Below, piece after piece: positions 7,810 through 15,771 of a DNA stretch of 64,000 nucleotides. Source of the stretch: JBBQXK01 sp052387255 (GTDB taxonomy: Bacteria; Pseudomonadota; Alphaproteobacteria; Rhodobacterales; Rhodobacteraceae); contig JBQTJI010000024.1 of NCBI GenBank assembly GCA_052387255.1, positions 1 through 64,000 on the forward strand, read 5' to 3'. The stretch's first letter is position 1. Each line of letters opens with the position of its first letter. A program made the translations under genes and the position numbers. Below the pieces are notes generated by a model. It was not told the origin of the DNA. It saw nothing but the letters and a program-made list of their open reading frames with translations, and ran no database searches.

Positions 7810-8700
7810 ATGCCGAAAACCCGCCCTGAAACCAAGGTCGACATGGTCGCCAGCCCGCCGTTGCCGGGCTGGATCACGGCGCGCCCATCGGAAACCCTCG
7901 AGGACGCGGCGTTTCGCTCGGGTGCGGCGCTGGCGCATCTGAGCCTGGTGGCCGCACAGGCGGATGTGCCGCAGGCGCTATTGCGCGACCGGCTGGCGCT
8001 GGCGGCGGCCGAGGTTTGCGCCGGGTTTGCAGGCCGACGCGAGGGTCAGGCCGCCCTGCGGGATGCGATGTATCTGACGCGCCCCGGCGATCATCCGGGA
8101 CCGGCGGGCGCGATCCTGCGGCAGTGGTCGCAGGCCGTGGCGCGCCCGATCGCGGTTGCGCATCTGGCCAAGGCGCTGGAGGGCGTGACGCCCGAACGGA
8201 TCGCGCTGTGTCTGGATGCGGCAGGGGGAACACCGGTGGCCCGGGCGTCTTGGGTGATCGAGGCGGTGCTCACTGACGCGCCGCGTGCCGAGACTGCGGC
8301 ACTGATCCTGGCCGATGCCGTCCTGGCGAAATCCCTGGGCCGGGAGTACATCCTGCCGCTGTTGTCCCTTGCCCTGAAACCGCGCGACCTGCGGTTGCGG
8401 GGCGATGACCTGCGGCTGGCCTGTCACCGGACGGTGGCGGCGGGGGTCGGGCTGGCGATCCCGCTGGCCGCCGCTCTGGCACGGGCTGCGGCGCGGCTGC
8501 GGGCGGTGGCCCCGAAGCTGCGGGCCAAGGGGGCGGGCCGGGCGGTTGACCTGTTCCTGTCGCGCGATGCGGTCGCACCGGCTGCCCTGGCCGCGTTCAT
8601 GTCCGACCGCGCGGCGCGGCGGCTTTGTGACCGGCTGGTCGATCTGGGCGTGGTGCGCGAACTGACCGGGCGGGACAGCTTCCGCCTCTACGGAGTCTGA
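7810..8700 (+). CDS. DUF1403 family protein
   Basis: A 296-residue, alanine- and leucine-rich, soluble, mostly helical protein (start ATG 7810; GTG 7789 is possible). The opening PPLPGWITARPSETLEDAAFRSGAAL with a following repeated AAL/ARL pattern matches DUF1403 proteins of rhizobial and Rhodobacteraceae plasmids. These are typically encoded next to an ScpB-like protein, as here (2-base gap). Function is unknown; the pairing suggests a kleisin-type or chromosome-structure accessory role. No catalytic motif is visible. Confidence 0.65.
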   Translation: MPKTRPETKVDMVASPPLPGWITARPSETLEDAAFRSGAALAHLSLVAAQADVPQALLRDRLALAAAEVCAGFAGRREGQAALRDAMYLTRPGDHPGPAGAILRQWSQAVARPIAVAHLAKALEGVTPERIALCLDAAGGTPVARASWVIEAVLTDAPRAETAALILADAVLAKSLGREYILPLLSLALKPRDLRLRGDDLRLACHRTVAAGVGLAIPLAAALARAAARLRAVAPKLRAKGAGRAVDLFLSRDAVAPAALAAFMSDRAARRLCDRLVDLGVVRELTGRDSFRLYGV

Positions 8701-8702
8701 GA

Positions 8703-9311
8703 ATGGCGCGCGACAAGGCCCAGGCCGAGCTGGATCGCGAACTGGCAGGCCTGCCGCCGGAACTGCGGTGGCGCGAATGGATGCGGCGGATCGAGGCGGT
8801 GCTCTTTGCCAGTGCTTCGCCGGTGGCCCGCGCGGATCTGGCGCGCGTGGTGGGGCCGGGGGCATCGGTCGATCTGTTGGTCGCGGATCTGGCCGCCGAC
8901 CTTGCCGACCGCCCCTACGAAGTGGCGCGCGTGGGGGCGGGCTGGATGCTGCGGACCAAGCCCGCCTATGCCCCGGCGATCCGGGCAGCGGCGGATGCGG
9001 GCGGGCAGTCGCTGGACCTCTCCGACTTCGACCTCGCCGTGCTGGCGGCGATCGCGTTCCACCAGCCGGTCAGCCGCGACGGGCTGCGCGACATCTTCGG
9101 CAAGGAGATCAGCCGGGATTTGATCGGGAGGTTGGCCGCGCGCGGCCTGATCGCCACCGGTCCCCGCGAGCCGAGGCGCGGCGCTCCTTACAGCTTCATC
9201 ACGACCGAGACCTTCCTCGTCGCCTTCGGGATGGAGAGCTTGCGCGACCTGCCGGACCCGGAACAGATGGAAGATGCCGGAGTGGCGGAATCGTGTGGGC
9301 CACCGACCTGA
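8703..9311 (+). CDS. ScpB-like segregation and condensation protein
   Basis: A 202-residue protein with two winged-helix segments typical of ScpB (EAVLFASASPVARADLARVV near residue 30, and LDLSDFDLAVLAAIAFHQPV near residue 110, then GRLAARGLIATG). ScpB dimers bind the ScpA kleisin in SMC complexes. Plasmid copies next to DUF1403 form a distinct subfamily, often annotated as SMC-Scp complex subunit ScpB. The final residues (after about 185) are low in similarity and may be a run-on extension. Probably co-transcribed with DUF1403. Confidence 0.75.
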   Translation: MARDKAQAELDRELAGLPPELRWREWMRRIEAVLFASASPVARADLARVVGPGASVDLLVADLAADLADRPYEVARVGAGWMLRTKPAYAPAIRAAADAGGQSLDLSDFDLAVLAAIAFHQPVSRDGLRDIFGKEISRDLIGRLAARGLIATGPREPRRGAPYSFITTETFLVAFGMESLRDLPDPEQMEDAGVAESCGPPT

Positions 9312-9543
9312 GACTGTCTGCGCTGGTGGTCGGCGTGCTGACCCGACATCTGCTGCCCGCCAACACATGCGGGCCTGCACAGACCGGGGCAGGGACCGCG
9401 TACTCAACGCTGACCTATAACGGCCCGGTATGGCTGAGATGCGAAAAACCTATTTCCGAGGATCCCGCATCGGCGTGACTGTTCCCTTGGGCCCGAGGGA
9501 GGGCTTTCGCAAGACACAAAGATCCTGCGTTCTGGGAGGAACC

Positions 9544-10737
9544 ATGAAAGGCTTTCACGCAGCCCTGCTGCGAACGGTGGCGGTTTGCGCATCGTTCGTC
9601 CTTGCAGGCCAGGCCGTCGCGGATGTGACGGAACTTCCGCCCGACATCCAGGGCGAGCTTTACAACCCCGCCCTGCTGGACCCGAACCAGCCGATCGGCG
9701 ACAGCGCCTATCGCGATTTCGTCGCCAAGAATCCGCCGCCGTGGAAGATCGGCTATGCGTCCAGCTATGCCGGCAACACCTGGCGCGCGGGCGTGATGGA
9801 CCGCCTGCAGACCGAGATCATCCCCAAGTGGCAGAAGCTGGGCCTGCTTTCAGAGGTGATCGTCACCCAGTCCAACCTGAATGACGCGACGCAGATCCAG
9901 CAGATGCGCCAACTGGTGGACCAGGGCGTCGATGCCATCATCGTGTGCTGCTCGAACCCGACCGCGCTGAACCAGACGGTCGAATATGCGCATTCCAAGG
10001 GTGTGCCGGTGTTTTCGGGCATCGGCTATCTGACCAGCCCCTATGCGGTGAACTCGTCGGCCAACTTCGTTGTCGGCGGTCGCATGATGGGCGACTGGAT
10101 GGCCAAGGAAATCGACGGCAAGGGCAACGTGCTGGTGGTCGAGGGCATCCCCGGTGCCTCGGCGTCCGACAGCCAGAACGTCGGCATCCAGGCGGCCCTG
10201 GCAGAGACGCCCGACGTGGTGGTTGCGGGGCAGGTGGCCGGCATGTGGACCGACCAGGTGGCGCAGGCCGAAGTGCAGAAGTGGATGGCCACGAACCCCG
10301 GCCAGCTTGACGGGATCATCATCCAGTCGGCGTCCGAACTGGGTGGCCTGCGCGCGATGCAGCAATCGGGCCGCGACATGGTGCCGATGACCATCGGGTC
10401 GGAACTGGGGGCGCTGTGCTACTGGCGCAACAATCCCGATTTCGTGTCGGCGGCGATCCACACCTGGCCGCCCGGAGACGACTTCGAGATGATCTGGAAC
10501 ATCATGATGCGCACGCTGCAGGGGCAGGGGCCGAAGATCCAGTCGATCCTGACCAAGCCGTTCCTGATGACAAAGGACGAGATGCTGGCGGCGATCCCCG
10601 CCGATTGCTCCGAGTCCTCCGACGGCTGGTATCATCCGGGGATCGAGACCTGGGCGGGCAAGGCCTACCTCGACAACTTCTTCCTGCGCCCCGCCGACCC
10701 CGAGGCCTATGACCCGGCGTCGCACCCCAGGCCCTGA
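9544..10737 (+). CDS. Sugar-type ABC transporter periplasmic binding protein
   Basis: A 397-residue periplasmic binding protein of the type 1 (ribose/LacI-like) fold. Residues 1-26 are a Sec signal peptide (VLAGQAVAD). KIGYASSYAGNTWRAGVMD is the first lobe start, and VDQGVDAIIVCCSNPTALNQ is the usual hinge strand. ATG 9544 follows GGGAGGAACC. It is the first gene of the long plus-strand string ending at 23.3 kb. A terminator-like hairpin follows it, a common way to make more binding protein than membrane parts. The ligand is not predictable; co-encoded PEBP and SCP2-like proteins argue for something more hydrophobic than a free sugar. Confidence 0.85.
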   Translation: MKGFHAALLRTVAVCASFVLAGQAVADVTELPPDIQGELYNPALLDPNQPIGDSAYRDFVAKNPPPWKIGYASSYAGNTWRAGVMDRLQTEIIPKWQKLGLLSEVIVTQSNLNDATQIQQMRQLVDQGVDAIIVCCSNPTALNQTVEYAHSKGVPVFSGIGYLTSPYAVNSSANFVVGGRMMGDWMAKEIDGKGNVLVVEGIPGASASDSQNVGIQAALAETPDVVVAGQVAGMWTDQVAQAEVQKWMATNPGQLDGIIIQSASELGGLRAMQQSGRDMVPMTIGSELGALCYWRNNPDFVSAAIHTWPPGDDFEMIWNIMMRTLQGQGPKIQSILTKPFLMTKDEMLAAIPADCSESSDGWYHPGIETWAGKAYLDNFFLRPADPEAYDPASHPRP

Positions 10738-10762
10738 TCGGGCCTGCAACATCATGACTGAC

Positions 10763-10786
10763 GGCTGCCGCGCAGGTGCGGCAGCC
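10763..10786 (+). terminator. Intercistronic hairpin after the binding-protein gene
   Basis: GGCTGCCGC and GCGGCAGCC form a perfect 9-bp stem with a 6-base loop, followed by GGTTTTCCC. The short T-run suggests partial termination, or mRNA 3' protection, between the binding protein and the ATPase. Confidence 0.55.
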
Positions 10787-10816
10787 GGTTTTCCCTTCGC
10801 GAGAAAGCTCCCGCCA

Positions 10817-12979
10817 ATGTCCGCCGTGTCGGTCGAAATATCGCAGGTCCGCAAGACCTTCGGCCCCACGGTGGCGCTGGACGATGTCAGCCTGCGCGCC
10901 CATGCGGGCGAGGTGCATGCGATCATCGGCGGCAACGGATCGGGCAAATCGACGCTGGCCAAGGTGATCTCGGGTGTGCTGATCCCCGACCAGGGGCAGG
11001 TGTCGATCCTCGGCAAGGCCGCGACCACCCCGCACGAGGCGCGGCAACTGGGCATCGCCAACGTGTTCCAGGAGGTGCTGGTCGCCGACGAATGTTCGGT
11101 GCTGGACAACCTCTATCTCGGCTCGGACGGCCTCTTGGGGTCGTCGGCCAACCCCGAGGAACGCCGCGCCCGCGCCCACGCGCTGATGCGCGAGTTGCTG
11201 GGGTTCGACCTGGACCTCGACACCGTGACCGGCGACCTGCCGCTGTCGGTCAAGCAGTGGATCACCATCGCGCGGGCCATGCTGACCGCGCCCAAGGTGC
11301 TGATCCTGGACGAATCCTCGGCCGCGCTGGATTTCGACTCGACCGAGCGGCTGTTCCGCAAGATGCGCCAGATGAAGCGCCAAGGCACCGCGATCCTGAT
11401 CGTCACCCACCGTATTGCCGAACTGGTGCGCATCGCCGACCGCGCCACCGTGCTGCGCGACGGGCGCAGCGTCGGCATGCTGGAACACGACGAGATCACC
11501 GAGGCGCGCATCCTGTCGCTGATCGCCGGCCCCGAACGCGAACGCGCGCAAGGGGCGGTCACCGAGGCGCGGCGGCAATCCGATGCCGCGCTGTTGCGAA
11601 TGCATGACGTGCGGGTCTGGCCCGATGCGGCACCGTTCGATTTCACCCTGCATCCCGGCGAGGTGGTGGGCATCACCGGGCTGGACGGCCAGGGCCAGGC
11701 CGATTTCGTGCGCGCCATCGCGGGGGTGGAGCCCCTGCTGTCGGGCCGGGTGTCGGTGATCCGCGACAAGGTGTCGGCCTCCGTCACCGACCTTGCCTCG
11801 GCGCGCCGCAACGGCATCGCCTATGTCTCGGGCGACCGCAAGAAAGAGGGCATCTTTCCCAATCTCGGCATTTTCGAGAACACGATGCTGCCGGTCTACC
11901 GCGCCTATCGGGCGGGCGGGTGGCTGAACCTGATCGACCGCGCCAAGATGACGCCCGATTTCGAATGGGAGGCGTCAAAGCTCGCCGTCAAGATGGGCGC
12001 GCCCGACAACCTGATCACCTCGCTGTCGGGTGGCAACCAGCAAAAGGTGCTGATCGCGCGCGCCTTTGCCGAAAAGCCCGCCGTGCTGGTGCTGAACGAT
12101 CCGGCACGCGGCATCGACATCGGGGCCAAGCTGGACCTGTACCGCAACCTGCGCGACTTTGCAGGTCGCGGCGGGGCGGTGGTGTTCCTCTCGTCCGAGA
12201 TCGAGGAATTCGTGCATCTGTGCAGTCAGGTGCACGTCTTCCGCAACGGGGCCATCTCGGCCGAGTTCGATCCGCCCTACGACACCCACGTGATCCTGAA
12301 CGCGATGTTCGGGCGCCGCGCCGATGCAACGTTGCCGGGCGAGGGGCGCGACGACCCCGCCCAAGCGCCGCACACCGCGTTCGCCAAGACCACCGACGAT
12401 GGCCGCCCCGCCGCGCGCCCCGTACCCCTGCGCCATGCGAAACAGATCGACATGAACCTGTCCGGCTTCCGCCTTGACGCCCCCGACATCCCGCAAGGGG
12501 CCGTGATCCCCGACCGTTTCGTCGAGGAAAGCCCCCTTTCGCCCCGTCTTCTGTGGTCGGCGGTGCCCGAGGGGACCCGGAGTTTCGCCCTGACCGTGAC
12601 CGACCCCGACCTGCCCGACGCCTTCAACTTTCCCCGCAGTTTCGCGCACTGGATGGTGCACGACATCCCCGCCCACATCCGCGAGCTGGGCGAGGGAGCG
12701 TCGAACAGCCTGGCGATGCCCGCAGGGGCCGTCGAGCTGCGTTCGGATTTCGTCACGTTCAAGATCCCGGGTTTCGACCGGGGCTGGGGCGGGCCGTGGC
12801 CGCCCGACCGGCAGCACCGCTATGTGTTCACCCTCTATGCGCTCAAGGTGCCGAAGATTGCCGTGCCGCCGGACGCGGACCACCCTGCCTTTGCCGCCAT
12901 CGTGATGCCCGTGGTGATCGAACAGGCCTCGTTCACCGCCGTCTACGGACCGGCGCGCAAACCCCTGCCATCCGCATGA
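10817..12979 (+). CDS. RbsA-like ABC ATPase fused to a C-terminal PEBP (YbhB/YbcL) domain
   Basis: A 720-residue protein. Residues 1-510 are a tandem sugar-type ABC ATPase: first Walker A GGNGSGKS (38-45), Walker B VLILDES, then a second half with a degenerate Walker A (GLDGQGQ) and the signature LSGGNQQKVLIAR. Residues about 546-720 are a complete phosphatidylethanolamine-binding-protein domain: DPDLPD, the anion-pocket WMVHDIPAH and the GPWPPDRQHRYVFTLYAL block. The frame is open throughout; an internal ATG at 12452 lacks a clear ribosome site, so a true fusion is likelier than two proteins. PEBP domains bind phosphorylated or lipid-like ligands. I know of no such fusion in described sugar importers. 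Confidence 0.85.
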   Translation: MSAVSVEISQVRKTFGPTVALDDVSLRAHAGEVHAIIGGNGSGKSTLAKVISGVLIPDQGQVSILGKAATTPHEARQLGIANVFQEVLVADECSVLDNLYLGSDGLLGSSANPEERRARAHALMRELLGFDLDLDTVTGDLPLSVKQWITIARAMLTAPKVLILDESSAALDFDSTERLFRKMRQMKRQGTAILIVTHRIAELVRIADRATVLRDGRSVGMLEHDEITEARILSLIAGPERERAQGAVTEARRQSDAALLRMHDVRVWPDAAPFDFTLHPGEVVGITGLDGQGQADFVRAIAGVEPLLSGRVSVIRDKVSASVTDLASARRNGIAYVSGDRKKEGIFPNLGIFENTMLPVYRAYRAGGWLNLIDRAKMTPDFEWEASKLAVKMGAPDNLITSLSGGNQQKVLIARAFAEKPAVLVLNDPARGIDIGAKLDLYRNLRDFAGRGGAVVFLSSEIEEFVHLCSQVHVFRNGAISAEFDPPYDTHVILNAMFGRRADATLPGEGRDDPAQAPHTAFAKTTDDGRPAARPVPLRHAKQIDMNLSGFRLDAPDIPQGAVIPDRFVEESPLSPRLLWSAVPEGTRSFALTVTDPDLPDAFNFPRSFAHWMVHDIPAHIRELGEGASNSLAMPAGAVELRSDFVTFKIPGFDRGWGGPWPPDRQHRYVFTLYALKVPKIAVPPDADHPAFAAIVMPVVIEQASFTAVYGPARKPLPSA

Positions 12980-13011
12980 ACCATGAACTGCCGAACCGAC
13001 AGGAGGACCGC

Positions 13012-13416
13012 ATGAACCGATACGGCAGCAGAAAGGCCTTCGATCTGGAATGGATCGAACGCTGGGCGCGCTGCGTCAACGAAGACAGGATCCTGCCGGT
13101 TACGGCGAGGTTCTTCACCAACCGCTTCGTGCTGGGGATCGACGACACCGATTTCCTGATCGACGTGCGCGGCGGCAAGATCGCCCGCATATCCGAGGGG
13201 CTGACGCCGAACGACATGGGGTTCGACTTTGCCCTGCGCGCGCCCTCGGCCGCCTGGGGCAAGTTCGCCATGCAGATCCCGCCGCCGATGTTCAATGACA
13301 TCTGGGCCATGGCGCATCCGCTGCACCGGCAACTGACCATCGACGGCAACACCCTGCCGTTCTGGCAGAACATGCGCGCGCTGACGCGGATGCTGTCCCT
13401 GATGCGGCAAGTGTAG
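13012..13416 (+). CDS. Small SCP2-like (sterol-carrier-fold) protein, putative
   Basis: A 134-residue soluble protein with strong AGGAGG ahead of ATG 13012. The pattern (FTNRFVLGIDDTDFLIDV, an acidic turn, FDFALRAPSAAWGKFAM, then HPLHRQLTIDGN) resembles the beta-sheet and ligand tunnel of SCP2/DUF1854-type lipid-carrier domains. Assignment is by pattern only and could be wrong. There is no signal peptide or membrane helix, so it is cytoplasmic. Placement between the ATPase-PEBP fusion and an alpha/beta hydrolase suggests it carries or presents the imported ligand. Confidence 0.45.
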   Translation: MNRYGSRKAFDLEWIERWARCVNEDRILPVTARFFTNRFVLGIDDTDFLIDVRGGKIARISEGLTPNDMGFDFALRAPSAAWGKFAMQIPPPMFNDIWAMAHPLHRQLTIDGNTLPFWQNMRALTRMLSLMRQV

Positions 13417-13426
13417 GGAGGACCGC

Positions 13427-14362
13427 ATGAACAACCACGATCCCATCGTCGGGCGCTATGTCTATGTGACCTGCCAGGGCAAGACGTACCGGACGTACTA
13501 CGAGGAAAACGGCGACGGCATCCCGATGGTCTGCCTGCATACCGCAGGCACCGACGGTCGCCAGTACCGCCACCAGATCTGCGACCCCGACATGGCGTCG
13601 AACTTCCGCATGATCGCCTTCGACATGCCCTGGCACGGCAAGTCGATCCCGCCTGCGGATTTTCACCTGATGGAGGATGAATACAAGCTGACGACCAGTT
13701 TCTACGGCGAATTCATCGTGGCCTTCTGCCGTGCGCTGGACCTGAAAAAGCCGGTGATCATGGGTCAGTCGATGGGCGGCAACATCTGTCTGCACCTGGC
13801 GCTGAAGTACGAGACCGAGTTCTCGGCGCTGATCGCGCTGGAGGCTTGCGACTATTCCCCCGGCTGGTGGATCTACCCGCTGCACCATCCGCATATCCAC
13901 GGCGGCGAGGCGGTGGCGACATCGGTGTTCGGCCTGATGTCGCCCGAAAGCCCCGACGAATACCGGTGGGAGACGTGGTGGTACTATGCCCAGGGCGGGC
14001 CCGGCATCTTCAAGGGCGATCTCTACTTCTATTCGGTGGACAGCGACTTCCGCGACATCGTGCACAAGATCTCGGGCCGCCTGCCGATCTATTTCCTGAC
14101 CGGGGACTACGATTTCGCCTGCACCCCCGAGATGACCGAACGCACGGCCGAAAAGGTCAAGGGGTCGGAATGCATCATCTTTTCGGGCGGACATTTCCCC
14201 ACGTCGGAAGACCCGGTGAAGTTCAAGGAGGTGATTGCGCCGGTGCTGAAAAAGATCGTGCAGAACGATCCGGACCGGCGTGCCGCTGGCCGGACCCTGC
14301 CGGTGCCATCGGCCGCGGCCGGTGCCGCGCGCCCCGCCGCCCGCCGGGTGATCGACCTGTGA
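13427..14362 (+). CDS. Alpha/beta hydrolase
   Basis: A 311-residue alpha/beta-hydrolase-fold enzyme. The nucleophile elbow is GQSMGG (Ser115), the oxyanion region is CLHTAGTDGRQ (residues 36-46), the likely acid is Asp227 or Asp229 in FLTGDYDF, and the histidine is His256 in FSGGHFP. All three catalytic positions are present. No signal peptide, so it acts in the cytoplasm, probably cleaving an ester, lactone or similar bond in the imported compound. It lies 10 bases after the SCP2-like gene. The last 35 residues are an Ala/Pro/Arg-rich tail. Confidence 0.8.
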   Translation: MNNHDPIVGRYVYVTCQGKTYRTYYEENGDGIPMVCLHTAGTDGRQYRHQICDPDMASNFRMIAFDMPWHGKSIPPADFHLMEDEYKLTTSFYGEFIVAFCRALDLKKPVIMGQSMGGNICLHLALKYETEFSALIALEACDYSPGWWIYPLHHPHIHGGEAVATSVFGLMSPESPDEYRWETWWYYAQGGPGIFKGDLYFYSVDSDFRDIVHKISGRLPIYFLTGDYDFACTPEMTERTAEKVKGSECIIFSGGHFPTSEDPVKFKEVIAPVLKKIVQNDPDRRAAGRTLPVPSAAAGAARPAARRVIDL

Positions 14363-14369
14363 CAAGCCG

Positions 14370-14396
14370 GGCCGGGCGCGGCTGACGCGCCCGGCC
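14370..14396 (+). terminator. Strong intercistronic hairpin after the hydrolase gene
   Basis: GGCCGGGCGCG (14370-14380) and CGCGCCCGGCC (14386-14396) form a perfect 11-bp GC stem with a 5-base loop GCTGA, followed by TTCC. There is no long T-run, so it may attenuate rather than fully stop transcription into the permease genes. Confidence 0.55.
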
Positions 14397-14430
14397 TTCC
14401 ATCAGCGAAACCCTGCACCCCCGGGCCGCC

Positions 14431-15771
14431 ATGCCGGAACGTTCCTCATCGACCAGCGCCTACCTTCTGGTGCCGATCCTGCTGATCGCGGTCCTTCTGG
14501 GCGTGGCTGCGGTGCGCAACCCGAACCTCGTGTCGATGTCGGGCTTTGGCAGCGCGATCATCGTGGCGGCACCGCTGGTCCTGGCCACCTATGCCCTGAT
14601 GGCGCTGGCGGTGGCGGGGCGGGGCACGGTCGACCTGGCGGTGGGGCCGCTGATGGCCTTCATCAACGTCTCCATCGTCAAGCTGAACATGCTGGGCGTG
14701 GTCACCGGCCCGTTCGGCGTGTTCTTCGTGGCGCTGGGTCTGGGCGTTCTCTACCAGCTTCTGTTCGCGGCGATCGTGATCTGGGTACGGGTGCAACCGA
14801 TCATCGTGGCGCTGTCGGGGTTCCTGTCGTTGTCGGGCATCAACCTCGTCATCCTGAAACGGCCCGGCGGCACGGCACCCGAATGGATGGGCAGCTGGGG
14901 CCTCGGCACCACGATCTTTTCGCCGGTGCTGCTGATCGTGCTGATCGCCACGGCGGGGTGGCTCTTGTTCACGCTGACGCCGTTCTACGCCAACCTGCGG
15001 ATGATGGGCTATGACGAGCGCGCCGCCTGGACGTCGGGCGTTCGCATCAACATCGTGCGCATCGGCGCGCATGTCATCGCCGGGCTGTTCGTCGGGCTGG
15101 GGGCGATCTGCTATACCGCGCTGATCGCCAGCGGCGACCCTACGCAGGGTACCACGATGACGCTGACCGCCGTCACCGCCCTGGTGCTGGGCGGGGCCAG
15201 CCTGGCGGGCGGGCGCGGCGGCGTCACCGGGGCGCTCCTGGGCGCGCTGAACCTGTACCTGATCGGCTTCGTGCTGGCCACGTTCAACTTTGGCGCGGTG
15301 CAGGCGTTCGTCACGCAGATGGCCTATGGCGTCATCCTGGTGCTGTCGCTTCTGCTGACGCTGCTGGTGCCGCTGATCGGGCGGCACATCGCCTTTCTCA
15401 CACCGTGCAGCGTGTTCCTGGTGTTGGGCGCGGTGGTCGCGGGCATCATGCTGCAGGTGGCCACCATGGGCACCTACCTGCCCGCCGAGGCGGTCACGGG
15501 TGCCGCACCGGGGCCGCTTCTGACGCGCTATCTGCTGCTGCCGCCGGGTGCGGGGGCCGACCTTGGCCTTGCCCTGTCGCCGCTGCAACGCAACGCATTC
15601 CTGGCCGCCGCCGCACTGGTCGTGCTGGTCTTCACCGCCCGCCTGACCAGTGCGGAATCCAAATCGCGGCAGATGGGGCTGTTCCTGTATGTCGCCGTGG
15701 CGCTGCTGGTCGTGGCGCTGTTCGCGCTGGTGGCCGGGCAGTCGGCCCCCCATGGCGGAGGCACGCCATGA
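14431..15771 (+). CDS. ABC transporter permease (sugar type), with extended C terminus
   Basis: A 446-residue membrane protein of the RbsC/BPD_transp_2 family. The core (about residues 10-320) carries the usual helices and the conserved VTALVLGGASLAGGRGGVTG loop that contacts the ATPase. About 120 further residues add two or three transmembrane helices (near 325-350, 392-410, 420-440) not found in the usual 320-350-residue permease. It overlaps the next permease by ATGA. The extra helices may be contacts for the membrane proteins encoded downstream; this is inference. Confidence 0.8.
   Translation: MPERSSSTSAYLLVPILLIAVLLGVAAVRNPNLVSMSGFGSAIIVAAPLVLATYALMALAVAGRGTVDLAVGPLMAFINVSIVKLNMLGVVTGPFGVFFVALGLGVLYQLLFAAIVIWVRVQPIIVALSGFLSLSGINLVILKRPGGTAPEWMGSWGLGTTIFSPVLLIVLIATAGWLLFTLTPFYANLRMMGYDERAAWTSGVRINIVRIGAHVIAGLFVGLGAICYTALIASGDPTQGTTMTLTAVTALVLGGASLAGGRGGVTGALLGALNLYLIGFVLATFNFGAVQAFVTQMAYGVILVLSLLLTLLVPLIGRHIAFLTPCSVFLVLGAVVAGIMLQVATMGTYLPAEAVTGAAPGPLLTRYLLLPPGAGADLGLALSPLQRNAFLAAAALVVLVFTARLTSAESKSRQMGLFLYVAVALLVVALFALVAGQSAPHGGGTP

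Noticed and set aside
12452..12979. A separate PEBP gene starting at the internal ATG
   Set aside because: No ribosome-binding site precedes it and the upstream ATPase frame continues into it without a stop; a fusion is the simpler reading, though internal initiation cannot be excluded.
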